NCBI RefSeq assembly: GCF_022213955.1
Contig: NZ_JAKNTW010000003.1
Coordinates: 186,001 to 250,000 of the forward strand
Length of the DNA: 64,000 bases
Reading direction: 5' to 3'
Source: Dolomitihabitans soli
GTDB lineage: Bacteria; Actinomycetota; Actinomycetes; Streptosporangiales; Streptosporangiaceae
This document shows positions 33,705-42,707 of this stretch, one piece after another; position 1 is the first letter of the stretch, and every line of letters starts with the position of its first letter. Under the pieces are notes generated by a model. That model was not told the DNA's origin, searched no databases, and was given only the letters and a program-made list of their open reading frames with translations. Position numbers and translations under genes: made by a program.

Positions 33705-34982
33705 TCACGACGCCTCCTGAACCGCCGGCCGCGTCGCCGGCCGTCCGAACGACCGGCGGTGGTAGACCACCAGCGCGAGCGCCGCCGTCATGCACGCCAG
33801 CGCGACTGCGGCCATCACCCAGCCGTATCCCACGACCTGGGCCAGGGCGATCGCACCGAGAGGGGCCAGCGCCTTGTCGGCGACCGAGAACATCGCGATG
33901 CGGCCGGACAGGGTGGCGTAGGCGACGGTGCCGTACCGCTCCGCCAGCAGGTGCGGCAAGGTGATGGTGGCGACGCCGAAGCCGATCCCGAACAACAGCA
34001 CACAACCGACCGCGCCCGCCGCCGTCTCACCGATCACCGGGAGCAGCAACGCGCCGGCGCTCTGCAGGGCGAAGATCGCCGCCGCGACGGGAGCGGCGGC
34101 CCACCGGCGGCGCAGCCCGGTGGTGACCAGGCGGCCGGTGACCGACAGCACGCCGAGCAGTCCGGCGACGGTGGCGGCGAAGATCGGCGGATGGCCGAGG
34201 TGCACCAGATACGTCACCAGCAGGACGGCGATCGTGGCCACCGCGCCGCTGTGCGCGGTGAAGGCGGCGGCCAGTATCCAGAACGGCCGCGCCCGCACGG
34301 CCGTCTTGACCAGGTCGGTGCGCCGGGCCGACCCGGCCGAGGCGGCGGCCGTCGTGATGGTGGGCCGGGGACGTCGCAGCGCCAGGGCGTGCAGCGGGAT
34401 CGCCGCCGCGCCGTACCCCAGTCCCAGGATGATCAGGGCCTGGCGCCAGCCGTACTGCTGGAGGAGCAGGCCGCTCAGCGGCAGGAAGATCGAGGAGGCG
34501 AAGCCGGCGACGATGGTGACCGCCAGCAGCGCGTTCGCCCGCCCCCGATCGTGCCCGTCGAACCAGCCGACGATGACGGCGAAGGCGGGTTCGTACAGCA
34601 CCATCGCCGAGGCGACGCCGATGGCCAGGAACACCGCGTACAGCTGGGGCAGGCTGGTGACCCGGGACCAGCCGAGTACGGCCAGCGTGCCCAGGACCGA
34701 CCCGGCGGTCATCAGCCCGCGGCCACCGTGGGCGTCCAGCAGGCGGCCGACCAGCGGTGCGCACAGCGCGGTGGTCAGCACCGCCAGTGTGAGCGCGGCG
34801 GCCACCTGCGGTCCGCTCGCGTCCAGGTTGTGTCGCATGGGGGAGAGGAAGACGGAGAAGGCGTAGTAGAGCACGCCGTAGCCGATGGTCTGGGTGAGAC
34901 CGAGGGCGGCGACGACCCGCCGTCCGTGACCGCGGCCCTCGGCACCGACGGCGGAGCTCACGAGGCGGCCCCCGTCACTCAT
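33705..34982 (-). CDS. MFS transporter (12-helix)
   Basis: The protein has 425 residues. Twelve membrane helices are visible, beginning VVAALGLTQTIGYGVLYYAF. Motif A-like LVGRLLDAHGGRGLM lies after helix 2 and a central basic loop at ~205-225. The first helix pattern and the AxxxYEPAFAVI segment of helix 4 resemble oxalate/formate-antiporter-like and CynX-type MFS members in actinomycetes. The substrate cannot be predicted. It stands alone, divergent from nothing and tail-to-tail with the ferredoxin gene. Confidence 0.9.
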   Translation of the reverse strand: MSDGGRLVSSAVGAEGRGHGRRVVAALGLTQTIGYGVLYYAFSVFLSPMRHNLDASGPQVAAALTLAVLTTALCAPLVGRLLDAHGGRGLMTAGSVLGTLAVLGWSRVTSLPQLYAVFLAIGVASAMVLYEPAFAVIVGWFDGHDRGRANALLAVTIVAGFASSIFLPLSGLLLQQYGWRQALIILGLGYGAAAIPLHALALRRPRPTITTAAASAGSARRTDLVKTAVRARPFWILAAAFTAHSGAVATIAVLLVTYLVHLGHPPIFAATVAGLLGVLSVTGRLVTTGLRRRWAAAPVAAAIFALQSAGALLLPVIGETAAGAVGCVLLFGIGFGVATITLPHLLAERYGTVAYATLSGRIAMFSVADKALAPLGAIALAQVVGYGWVMAAVALACMTAALALVVYHRRSFGRPATRPAVQEAS

Positions 34983-35186
34983 GGCTCACTTCTCCTCACA
35001 GGCCTGGCAGTCGGCGATCATCAATTGGTTAGGTACCCATTTGATGAGGCCCTTGCGGCAATGCGGATATTTCCCGTATTTGCGCCTGTTTGGCCTGCGA
35101 AGACGCACCGGGGGGTCTGTGCCTTGGGATCCCGCGTTCCGTCCCAGCCACGAGCGGGTCCGCGACGATCGGCCGAGAGCGGTGCG

Positions 35187-35849
35187 TCAGGCGAGGCCCG
35201 CGTCGTGTGCGAGCAGGGCGATCTGGGTCCGGTTGTCGAGGCCGAGTTTGCCGAGGATATGGGAGACGTGGGCCTTCACCGTGGCCACGGTCATGAAGAG
35301 CTCCGCGGCGATCTCGGCATTGGTCCGGCCCTGGGCCACGGCGACGACCACCTCGTTCTCCCGCGGGCTGAGGATGGCCAGCGCGGCGCGGGACTGCTGG
35401 TACGCGCCGGCCTGGACGGCCGCGCGGTCCATCAGCCGCCGGGTGATGCGGGGGGACAGAATCGGGTCGCCGGCGGCGACCTGGCGGACCGCGTCGACGA
35501 TCCGCGCCGGCGGGGTGTCCTTGAGCAGGAAGCCGCTGGCGCCGGCACGCAGGGCATGCAGAATGTTCTCGTCGGTGTCGAAGGTGGTCAGCACGATGAC
35601 CTCCGGCGGATTTCGCCGGTCCCGCAGCCTGCGGGTGGCGGTGATGCCGTCCACCCGTGGCATCCGAAGATCCATGAGCACGACGTCGGGGGCGTGCGCG
35701 TCGGCGGCCGCGGGCACCTCGTCGCCGTCGGCGGCCTCGCCCACCACGGCGATGCCGTGGATCCCGTCGAGCATCATGGACAGTCCGGCGCGAACCAGGG
35801 CGTCGTCGTCGACCAGGAGCACGCGCAGCGGACGGTTCACGCCGGCCAT
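35187..35849 (-). CDS. NarL/LuxR-family response regulator
   Basis: The protein has 220 residues. The receiver has LLVDDDALVRAGL, the phospho-acceptor Asp in VVLMDLRMPRVDGI, Thr in VLTTFDTDE and Lys in GFLLKDTPP. The C-terminal LuxR helix-turn-helix reads LSPRENEVVVAVAQGRTNAE ... MTVATVKAHVSHILGKLGL. It overlaps the end of the kinase gene by 13 bp, so the pair is cotranscribed. The targets are unknown; the divergent DUF6069-like membrane gene upstream of the kinase is the nearest candidate. Confidence 0.93.
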   Translation of the reverse strand: MAGVNRPLRVLLVDDDALVRAGLSMMLDGIHGIAVVGEAADGDEVPAAADAHAPDVVLMDLRMPRVDGITATRRLRDRRNPPEVIVLTTFDTDENILHALRAGASGFLLKDTPPARIVDAVRQVAAGDPILSPRITRRLMDRAAVQAGAYQQSRAALAILSPRENEVVVAVAQGRTNAEIAAELFMTVATVKAHVSHILGKLGLDNRTQIALLAHDAGLA

Positions 35850-37018
35850 GGTATCCAGGCGTGCAGACGGAACCCGGCGGCGGTCACCTCATGGTCGAGC
35901 CGTCCGCCGGCGAGTTGCACCCGTTCGGTCAGCCCGGCCAGGCCGGTACCGGAGCCGGGCGTGATCGGCGAGGAGGCCCGATCCGTGGGCAGCGGATTGC
36001 GGATGTCGATCACGAGCCGGGCACCGGGACGGCCCTCCAGCACCACCTGGACCGGCTGGCCCGCGGCGTGCTTCCGGGCGTTGGTCAGTCCCTCCTGTAC
36101 GACGCGGTAGACGGTACGACCGGCGGCGGCGGGCAGGGCGGCCGGATCGATCACCTCGTCCCGCAACCGCACCTGCCCTCCCGCGTCGCGTGACTCGTCG
36201 ACCAGCCGGGAGAGGTCGGCCAGTACGGGCTGCGGCCATCCGTCGGAATCGGCGTCGTCCTCGTCGCGCAACAGGGTGATCACTTCGCGGAGTTCGTCGA
36301 GCGCCTGGTGCACGCCGGCGCGGATCACACCGGCGGCGCGGGAGAGCTGCTCGGGCGGGGAGTCGGGGCGATACTCCAGCGCACCCGCGTACGTCGCCAG
36401 CAGGGACAGCCGATGGGCCAGCACGTCGTGCATCTCCCGGGCTATCCGCGTGCGTTCCAGGATCCGCGCTTCGGCCACCCGCCGCCCCTGTTCGGCCTCG
36501 GCACGCCGGGCGCGTTCGCGCAGCGAGGTGACGAGCGCGCGGCGTGCCTGGGACAGCGCCCCCCAGCCGACCAGCGCGCCGTACCCGGCGGTGATCAGGG
36601 CCAGCCACCAGCCGAAGGCGATCCCTCCGTTGGGCCGCCATCCGGCCTGCACCGCGTGCGCCGCGATCCCCGCCACGGCCACCGCGACCGCGACCGGAAA
36701 CCCCCGCACCTGAGCGACCCGCAGGGCGCCCAGGGTCGCCGGCGGGGTGGCCGCCGGGGACACCACCGCCAGTACGGCGAGCGCCAGCCCGCCGATGACC
36801 GGCCACCGCAGCAGAGCAGGCGCCACGGCGCATCCCAGCACCCCGACGGCGATGTCAAGGGCCAGCAGCCCGCCCGCCTGGCCCCCGTCGGACCAGCCCC
36901 AGATCGTCAACGTGACCAGGGCGCCCATCCCGAGGATCAGGCCGGCCACGCCGAGCGCCCGGTGGCCACTCCGGCGCCCGGGTGTCTCCTCCGCGTCGCA
37001 GTAGATCTCGCCGTTCAC
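35837..37018 (-). CDS. Sensor histidine kinase (HisKA_3, NarX/DesK-like)
   Basis: The product is 393 residues from the GTG at 37018. Five or six membrane helices occupy residues ~22-155. The dimerisation and phospho-acceptor helix reads ILERTRIAREMHDVLAHRLS, with His near residue 192. The ATPase domain has RTVYRVVQEGLTNARKHA and GSGTGLAGLTERVQLAGG. With little outside the membrane, it probably senses a membrane-related signal. It overlaps the downstream response-regulator gene. Confidence 0.92.
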   Translation of the reverse strand: MNGEIYCDAEETPGRRSGHRALGVAGLILGMGALVTLTIWGWSDGGQAGGLLALDIAVGVLGCAVAPALLRWPVIGGLALAVLAVVSPAATPPATLGALRVAQVRGFPVAVAVAVAGIAAHAVQAGWRPNGGIAFGWWLALITAGYGALVGWGALSQARRALVTSLRERARRAEAEQGRRVAEARILERTRIAREMHDVLAHRLSLLATYAGALEYRPDSPPEQLSRAAGVIRAGVHQALDELREVITLLRDEDDADSDGWPQPVLADLSRLVDESRDAGGQVRLRDEVIDPAALPAAAGRTVYRVVQEGLTNARKHAAGQPVQVVLEGRPGARLVIDIRNPLPTDRASSPITPGSGTGLAGLTERVQLAGGRLDHEVTAAGFRLHAWIPWPA

Positions 37019-37205
37019 CGGCCAAGAGTAGCTCCGGGCTGAGCAGCGCGGACACCTACCAAAGTCGGTGCCCGGCCCCACCACGGTCGAACTCGCGGCG
37101 GCCACGCGCCCGATGCGGCGGCAGCGGTTCTGGGGCGAGGCTGCTGAGCGTGAACGAGACGGGGATTCGGCAGATCTGCCCCGTCCGCCGATGAGAGGGG
37201 AACAC

Positions 37206-37655
37206 ATGTCCAGCGGAACCACTCCCACCCGTGCGGTGTCGGGGCGCGTCCGCCCAGCCGTCACCCGGCGGGCGCTGGCGGTGGCCGGTGCGGCGGCTGC
37301 GGCTCTCGCCCTTTGGGCGCTGGCCGGTCCGGTGGCCGGAATCGACCTGACCGTACGAACCGGCGGAGCGGTTCAGGTGGTCGGTCCCGGTGCGGTCGCC
37401 GCGGCGAGCCTGGTCGCCGGGCTGGCGGGGTGGGCGCTGCTCGCCGTACTGGAACGGTTCCTCAAACGCCCGGGACGGACCTGGACGATCATCGCGGTCA
37501 TCGTGGCGGCACTGTCCGTGCTCGGGCCGCTCGGCGGCGCCGTCGGCACTCCGGGCATGATGACACTGGCCGGTCTGCACCTGATCGTCGCGGTGGTGCT
37601 CATCCCCGGCCTGGGACGTTCGACGCGCATGCCTCCACCCGCGGCCGCGGTCTGA
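37206..37655 (+). CDS. Small four-helix membrane protein (DUF6069-like)
   Basis: The product is 149 residues from an ATG with GAGAGGGG upstream. Four membrane helices are expected: RRALAVAGAAAAALALWALA, VVGPGAVAAASLVAGLAGWA, WTIIAVIVAALSVLGPLGGA and LAGLHLIVAVVLIPGL. The first outer loop carries GIDLTVRTGG, a pattern I associate with DUF6069 membrane proteins of actinomycetes. The function is unknown. It diverges from the NarL-type two-component genes and may be their target. Confidence 0.8.
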   Translation: MSSGTTPTRAVSGRVRPAVTRRALAVAGAAAAALALWALAGPVAGIDLTVRTGGAVQVVGPGAVAAASLVAGLAGWALLAVLERFLKRPGRTWTIIAVIVAALSVLGPLGGAVGTPGMMTLAGLHLIVAVVLIPGLGRSTRMPPPAAAV

Positions 37656-37772
37656 TCACCGCCCCGACGCCCACCATGTCAGGACGCCGCTGCGCGCCTG
37701 CGGAAGCGCCGGCTCCGCGAGGTCGTACCCGCCGATTTGACAAAGCTGATTGCCGGAACGGCAAGATGGCGG

Positions 37773-38363
37773 ATGGATGATGACGACGTCGCAAGCGTGC
37801 TGACCGGGGTGGGTGCGCGGCTACGGGCGCTGCGGCGGCAACAGGGCACCACGCTGTCCCAGCTGAGCGAGACGACCGGGATCTCGCTCAGCACCCTGTC
37901 ACGCCTGGAGTCGGGACTGCGCAAACCGACCCTGGAGCTCCTGCTGCCGCTGTCCAGAGTCTTCAACGTGCCACTCGACGAGCTGGTCGGCGCACCGGTC
38001 ACCGGCGACCCGCGCATCCATCCGCGTCCCTTCATCCGAGACGGGCGGACCTTCGTGCCGCTGACCCGCCACCTCGGTGGCCTGCGCGCCTACAAGCAGA
38101 TCATTCCGCCCAGCAAGCCGACGGGTGCACGACTCGAGCAGCGAACGCACGAGGGGTACGAGTGGCTCTACATCCTGTCCGGCCGGCTGCTGCTCGCCCT
38201 GGGCGAGAACGACCTGATCCTCACCGCCGGCGAGGCCGCCGAATTCGACACCCACGTCCCGCACGGCATCGCCAACCCCGGCCCGCATCCCACCGAACTG
38301 CTCGTCCTGTACGGCCCGCAGGGCGAACGAATGCATGTGCGCGCCCGGCCCACCGGCAGGTGA
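37773..38363 (+). CDS. XRE-family regulator with cupin domain
   Basis: The product is 196 residues from the ATG at 37773 (a start 36 bases upstream is open but lacks a ribosome-binding site). The helix-turn-helix is LRALRRQQGTTLSQLSETTG ... LSTLSRLESGLRKPTLELL. The cupin barrel follows at ~100-185 (EGYEWLYILSGRLLLALGEN ... HVPHGIANPGPHPTELLVLY). This is the second HTH-cupin regulator of the window and it is not closely similar to the one at 22.6 kb. The gene after it is a broken DinB gene. Confidence 0.9.
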   Translation: MDDDDVASVLTGVGARLRALRRQQGTTLSQLSETTGISLSTLSRLESGLRKPTLELLLPLSRVFNVPLDELVGAPVTGDPRIHPRPFIRDGRTFVPLTRHLGGLRAYKQIIPPSKPTGARLEQRTHEGYEWLYILSGRLLLALGENDLILTAGEAAEFDTHVPHGIANPGPHPTELLVLYGPQGERMHVRARPTGR

Positions 38364-38456
38364 CCCCGCCCTGGCCCGGGTTTGCCGGACCACGTCCACA
38401 GCAGGAGGGCCGAAATCCAGTGGTAGGGCCGGCGGAGGCGATGGCACACTCCACGG

Positions 38457-39007
38457 ATGACTGCAACCCGCGTTGATCTGTTGAACCGCCAGCTCGACAT
38501 CGCCTGGGCGCTGTTCGAGTACCACCTGAAAGACCTCGACGATTCCGAGTGTCTGTGGGAACCGGCACCGAACTGCTGGACCGTACGGCAGGACGGCCTC
38601 GGCCGCTGGATCGCCGACTGGGAGGTGCCGGAGCCGGATCCGGTGCCGACTCTCTCGATCGGCTGGCTGACCTGGCACATCGGCTTCTGGTGGACGACCA
38701 CGCTCGAACACTGCTTCGGGGAGGCCGGAGCACCTCCGCGCGAAGAGATCACTTGGCCGGGCACCGCCGCGGGCGCGGCGGAATGGCTGCGCGGGCTGAA
38801 GGACGACTGGCGGGCGAGGCTGCTGAACTTCAGCGATGCCGACCTCGACTCCGCCGACCGGACCGCCGGTTGTGGGGACAGGACGAAACACTGGTGAACG
38901 TGGCGGGCTGGGTCAACGTCGAGCTGACCAAGAACGTCGCCGAGATCGGCATCGTGCGCCACCTGTACGCGGCGCGGAGGAGTGAGCCCGGCGATACTTC
39001 GTCGTGA
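38457..39007 (+). pseudogene. DinB-superfamily gene with a frameshift
   Basis: Codons from 38457 encode a normal DinB start: LNRQLDIAWALFEYHLKDLD ... CLWEPAPNCWTVRQDG ... IGWLTWHIGFWWTTTLEHCF. Near 38866 the frame shifts. The remaining C-terminus appears in another frame as WGQDETLVNVAGWVNVELTK and NVAEIGIVRHLYAARR, including the last metal-site His. One base lost around ADRTAG is enough to explain it. The break is either a real mutation or a sequencing error; the two halves are otherwise well preserved, so it is recent. Confidence 0.75.
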
Positions 39008-39080
39008 GCACGTGACACGCCCAGATGCTGAAGCAGGCCGCTTCAGGTACCGTTCGCGGTCGCCCGGCCGGACCCGCTCG

Positions 39081-39121
39081 CCGGTGTGGACGTACCCGGT
39101 TCTCGGGTGCGTCCACACCGG
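39081..39121. terminator. Long hairpin between convergent genes
   Basis: CCGGTGTGGACG at 39081 and its exact inverse at 39110-39121 enclose 17 bases that contain a second short stem (ACCCG/CGGGT). It lies between the DinB relic and the convergent asparaginase gene, so it is likely a bidirectional transcription terminator, though no U-run is present. Confidence 0.6.
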
Positions 39122-39220
39122 TGCAGTTCCGGCTGTGCATCCCAGGTGCGGAGAGCCGGTGCACGCCGTAGAAGGCCATCGGGCTCGCTCACTCCCGGCT
39201 GCCGGCTCACGCCGGGCAGG

Positions 39221-40198
39221 TCAGAGCTTGCTGAACCACTGCCGGGCGCCCTCGGCGTCGCCGGCGCCGAGGGCGACCATCAGGGCGATCCGGGCCTTGG
39301 CGGCCGCGAGGCCGCCCGCGCCGATGGCGCCGACGCCGGCGGCGAGGCCGTCGGTACCGGACCGCACTTCCTGCAGGGGCACGTCGCGGGTGCGGCATCG
39401 GGAGGCGATGACCACGGGAATGCCCCACTCGGTGAGGTCGCTGATCGCCGTGAAGAGGCTGACCGGCACATTGGCCATGCCGGTGCCCTCCAGCACGACA
39501 CCGCGGGCGCCGGCGTCCACCACGGCCGTGAGCAGGGTGGCGTCGATGCCGGGATAGGTCTTGATCAACGCGACGTCGGACTCGGGTTCGCCGAGGGGCT
39601 CGGGCGGGCGGGGCGGTGCCGTACCCAGCGTCTCCACCCGCCCGGCCACGACCCTGCCGATGGCGGGAAACGGGGCCGAGGAGAACGCGGCGACGCCGGT
39701 GGCGTCGACCTTGGTGACCCAGCGGGAGGCGTGCAGCTCGTCGTTGACGCACACCACGGTCCCCATCTGGCGCAACCGCGGATCGGTCGCGGCGGCGATG
39801 GCGGAGGCCAGGTTGCGGGGGCCGTCGGGGGACAGCTCGTCCGGGCGTCGCATGGCGCCGGTGAACACGATCCCGCCCCGCGAAGCCGCCGGGCCGGCGA
39901 GCAGGTCCGTCAGGAAGGCGGTCTCCTCGATGGTGTCGGTTCCATGGGTGACCACGACCCCGTCGAATCCCTCGTCCAGGATCGCCGAGCGCACCCGCCG
40001 GGCCAGGGCCAGCATGGTCGCCGGGGACATGTCCCAGCTCGGCTCCGCGGTGACGTCCTCGACCGTCACGTCCGCGACGAGCTGCTCCTGGGGGAGCAGG
40101 GCCAGGAGATCGGCACCGGAGAGGACCACCGGCCGGCCGTCGCGGTGGGCGTAGGCGATGGTGTCCTTGGTCGCGAGCAGCAGCACGCGTGAGACCAC
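39221..40198 (-). CDS. L-asparaginase family protein
   Basis: The product is 325 residues from the GTG at 40198, preceded by GAAGGAAA. The first catalytic threonine is in ATKDTIAY (Thr12), where the family usually has GGTIA. The second active-site block HGTDTIEETAFL at ~84-95 is intact, and VFTGAMRRPDELSPDGPRNL gives the lysine-containing loop. It should hydrolyse asparagine to aspartate and ammonia in the cytoplasm, since no signal peptide is present. The TKD in place of GG at the first block is unusual and may alter activity. It is the last gene behind the RHH-ClpN gene and a small membrane protein. Confidence 0.88.
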   Translation of the reverse strand: MVSRVLLLATKDTIAYAHRDGRPVVLSGADLLALLPQEQLVADVTVEDVTAEPSWDMSPATMLALARRVRSAILDEGFDGVVVTHGTDTIEETAFLTDLLAGPAASRGGIVFTGAMRRPDELSPDGPRNLASAIAAATDPRLRQMGTVVCVNDELHASRWVTKVDATGVAAFSSAPFPAIGRVVAGRVETLGTAPPRPPEPLGEPESDVALIKTYPGIDATLLTAVVDAGARGVVLEGTGMANVPVSLFTAISDLTEWGIPVVIASRCRTRDVPLQEVRSGTDGLAAGVGAIGAGGLAAAKARIALMVALGAGDAEGARQWFSKL

Positions 40199-40232
40199 GG
40201 TGTTTTCCTTCGGATCGGCAGGTGGGGGAGGA

Positions 40233-40433
40233 TCAGCGCACGTCGAGAAGCAGCGGCAGCAGGAGCAGCCAGAAGAGCGCCACGGCAAGAAGACCGGCCG
40301 CTTCGCGACGAACACGTACGGCGGTGGCCGACATGCGCCGCCGCGCGAGCGTGCGGTTCGGCGGCACCGGCGCGCTTTCGGTGCCGCCGCGGGTGCTCGG
40401 CGGGCGCACGGTGGTGTTCATGGTGGTGTTCAA
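40233..40433 (-). CDS. Small single-helix membrane protein
   Basis: The product is ~62-66 residues. A TTG at 40433 overlaps the ClpN-protein stop (TTGA); an ATG at 40421 is the alternative. The first 40 residues are Thr/Pro/Arg-rich, and residues ~44-62 (AAGLLAVALFWLLLLPLLL) form one membrane helix near the C-terminus. The frame fits tightly between its neighbours on the same strand. No family is recognised. It may be a tail-anchored partner of the ClpN-domain protein. Confidence 0.5.
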   Translation of the reverse strand: MNTTMNTTVRPPSTRGGTESAPVPPNRTLARRRMSATAVRVRREAAGLLAVALFWLLLLPLLLDVR

Positions 40434-41185
40434 CGGGCTTCGTCGATGGAGTCGGAGCGCTGCTCCAGCCGTTCGATCCGCGCGATGAGCGGCTGGAGTT
40501 GCTGATGCACCGCCGCCGCCAGCGCCTGCGCGGGATCCGCTGTCGCGCTGGTGGACATCTGGCCGCGCAGGTGGACGTAGCCCGCCAGGGCCGCCGTCAC
40601 AGCCCGGCGCGTCAGCCGGGGTTCGGCGCCCAGCGCCCGCAGCACCTGCCCGGCGATACCGTCGGGCTCCGTGACCAGCCCGAGCAGCAGATGCTCGCAG
40701 CCCACGTAATTGTGCCCCAGCGATACCGCCTCGGTCGCGGTGAGTTCGAGCGCGCCGGTGGCGGGACCGCTGAAGTGCTGCGACGAGTTCCCACCGGCCC
40801 CGCCCGCCTCGGCGTCCGCCCGTCGCGCGAGGTCACGCTGGATCTGGGCGGGATCGATCTCGGCAGCCCGAAGCACGTGCAGCGCCAGGTTGTCGCCCTC
40901 GGCCACCATGCCCGCGAGCAGGTGACCGGTTCCGACGTTCGGTGCGGCGTCGGCACGCGCCCGGTCGATCGCCAGCTTGACGACGGCGCGGGCGCGGGGA
41001 GTGAACAACGGCAGCTGTTCGCTCAGATCCTCGGCTGTCAGCTCGTTCAGGGCGGTCTGGCGGATGGCGGTGACCCGGCGCACCGCCTGTTCCAAAGCTC
41101 GTTGGCAGATCGCGGACACGGGGACTCCGGTGTCCTTGACCGCCTCCGCCAGCTCGTCCGGCAGATAGACGTTGATCTTCGGCAT
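40430..41185 (-). CDS. Ribbon-helix-helix protein with Clp N-terminal repeats
   Basis: The protein has 251 residues. The first ~40 (MPKINVYLPDELAEAVKDTG ... VSAICQRALEQAV) form a ribbon-helix-helix DNA-binding domain. Residues ~60-215 contain two ClpA/ClpC N-domain repeats (LFTPRARAVVKLAIDRARAD ... GTGHLLAGMV and LELTATEAVSLGHNYVGCEH ... LLLGLV). No AAA+ module follows. A coiled tail (LQPLIARIERLEQRSDSI) ends it. The fusion could tether substrates or arginine-phosphate signals to DNA. Palindromes directly upstream suggest autoregulation by the RHH domain. Confidence 0.87.
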   Translation of the reverse strand: MPKINVYLPDELAEAVKDTGVPVSAICQRALEQAVRRVTAIRQTALNELTAEDLSEQLPLFTPRARAVVKLAIDRARADAAPNVGTGHLLAGMVAEGDNLALHVLRAAEIDPAQIQRDLARRADAEAGGAGGNSSQHFSGPATGALELTATEAVSLGHNYVGCEHLLLGLVTEPDGIAGQVLRALGAEPRLTRRAVTAALAGYVHLRGQMSTSATADPAQALAAAVHQQLQPLIARIERLEQRSDSIDEAR

Positions 41186-41203
41186 GCCGTCGCGCCCTCT
41201 CTT

Positions 41204-41272
41204 GGGGTTATCAGGGGGTTACTAGATACTTATACCCCCAGAGGGGGTAGGTTCGCTAGGTCTGATAACCCC
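41204..41272. promoter_or_regulatory. Nested inverted repeats upstream of the RHH-ClpN gene
   Basis: GGGGTTATCAG at 41204 is mirrored exactly by CTGATAACCCC at 41262-41272. Between them TACCCCC and GGGGGTA (41233-41249) form a second palindrome around three bases. The gene starts at 41185. Two sites of different sequence suggest two binders, for example the RHH protein itself and a CsoR-like regulator that favours C/G tracts; the latter is a guess. Confidence 0.65.
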
Positions 41273-41376
41273 ACCGGTGCCCGGAAGTGTCCGGCCCACC
41301 CCGCGCTGCGGGCGCGGGTTGCCGCGGCGACCAACAAGGTCGAGTGAGGACGGCGAGGGCGCGGCGGTTGTCGTCG

Positions 41377-42468
41377 TCATCGGTGATCCTTGATGAGGGT
41401 GAGGAAGAAGGTCCGGACGTCCTCGGCAAGCAGCTCCGGCACCTCCATCGCGGCGAAGTGGCCACCGCGCTCGAACTCCGACCAGTGCTTGATGTCGTAC
41501 AGCCGCTCGGCCAGCGGTCGCACCGACTGCGTGATGTCGTGCGCGAACACCGCCACGCCAACCGGTACCGGGCACGGCTCGATCCGCCGCGGAGCATCGT
41601 GGTGCAGCCGCGCCGAGGAAGCCGCGGTGGCGGTCAGCCAGTACAGCGAGATGTCGGTGAGCATCCGCTCGTCACTGATCTGCGAGCGAGGGTCGGTCCA
41701 CTGTGCGAAGCGCTCGGCGATCCAGACCAGCTGGCCGACCGGCGAGTCGGTCAGCGCGTAGCCGATGGTCTGCGGAGTGAGGGCCTGCAGGGCCTGGAAC
41801 GGCGGACGATTCGCCATCAGCTGCCTGACCTTGTCCAGCCGAGCTTCATCCGTTGCGGACAGTTCAAGGCCGGCGTCCGGGACCGGCCGGGTCGGCAGGT
41901 AGTTGACGTGCACCCCGACGACCTGCTCGGGTGCCACCGCGCCGAGCGCCGTTGAGATACCCGAGCCGAAGTCGCCGCCCTGCGCGCCATAGCGCTCGTA
42001 TCCGAGACGGCGCATCAGCTCAGCCCAGGCCCGCGCGATCCGGATGATGTCCCAGCCGCGCTCGTGGGTCGGCCCGGAGAAGCCGTAACCCGGGATGGAC
42101 GGAATCACCAGGTGGAAGTCGCGCGACAGCGGCTCGATCACGTCGAGGAACTCCAGGAACGAGCCGGGCCAGCCGTGGGTGAGGATCAGCGCGAGCGCGT
42201 CCGGTTTCGAAGACCGGACGTGGACGAAGTGGATGTTCTGGCCGTCGATCTCGGTGGTGAAGTGCGGAAGCTCGTTGAGCTTGGCCTCGTGCTCGCGCCA
42301 GTTGTAGCCGGTGCGCCAGTATTCGGCCAGTTCCTTGAGTCGCGCCAGCGGGAAACCGTAGTCCCACCCGGCGTCGGCGACTTCGTTGGGCCAGCGGGTG
42401 CGGGAGAGCCGGTCGGCCAGGTCGTCGAGGTCGGCCTGGGGGATGTCGATGCGGAACGGCTTGATCAT
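41377..42468 (-). CDS. Epoxide hydrolase (alpha/beta hydrolase, EHN domain)
   Basis: The product is 363 residues from the ATG at 42468, with GGAG upstream. The N-terminal EHN domain reads FRIDIPQADLDDLADRLSRT RW. The oxyanion motif is HGWPGSFLEF, the nucleophilic Asp lies in AQGGDFGSGI, and the catalytic His in FERGGHFAAMEVPELLAED. It should open epoxides to diols in the cytoplasm. It diverges from the double-MarR regulator across a region with 11-bp direct repeats, so that regulator is its likely controller. Confidence 0.93.
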   Translation of the reverse strand: MIKPFRIDIPQADLDDLADRLSRTRWPNEVADAGWDYGFPLARLKELAEYWRTGYNWREHEAKLNELPHFTTEIDGQNIHFVHVRSSKPDALALILTHGWPGSFLEFLDVIEPLSRDFHLVIPSIPGYGFSGPTHERGWDIIRIARAWAELMRRLGYERYGAQGGDFGSGISTALGAVAPEQVVGVHVNYLPTRPVPDAGLELSATDEARLDKVRQLMANRPPFQALQALTPQTIGYALTDSPVGQLVWIAERFAQWTDPRSQISDERMLTDISLYWLTATAASSARLHHDAPRRIEPCPVPVGVAVFAHDITQSVRPLAERLYDIKHWSEFERGGHFAAMEVPELLAEDVRTFFLTLIKDHR

Positions 42469-42649
42469 GGTCTTAACTCCAGGGGATTCATTCGGCGTCC
42501 GTTCGGACGACAAGCTGCGCGGTGAGCCTCGACGTGGATCTGCACGCGGCCCGGGTGATCTGCGCATGATCGTTACGTCCTTCGATGGGTTGTATGTCGG
42601 GATTCTAGATCTGCACGAGCACAACCGTCAACATTCCAACTAATTCTGA

Positions 42650-42675
42650 GGCAACCATCATCGGGGCAACTATCA
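42650..42675. promoter_or_regulatory. Direct repeats GGCAAC(C/T)ATCA between epoxide hydrolase and MarR genes
   Basis: GGCAACCATCA at 42650 and GGCAACTATCA at 42665 differ in one base and start 15 bp apart. They sit 33 bp upstream of the MarR start. MarR proteins normally bind inverted repeats; a tandem site could suit the fused double-domain regulator. Confidence 0.45.
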
Positions 42676-42707
42676 GACTGCTAGCATCACGCCAGGAGGT
42701 GAGGCTC

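Noticed and set aside
33501-36110. 869-codon plus-strand open frame over the MFS and response-regulator genes
   Set aside because: It runs antisense to two well-supported genes and its product is Gln/Gly/Arg/Asp-rich without any motif.
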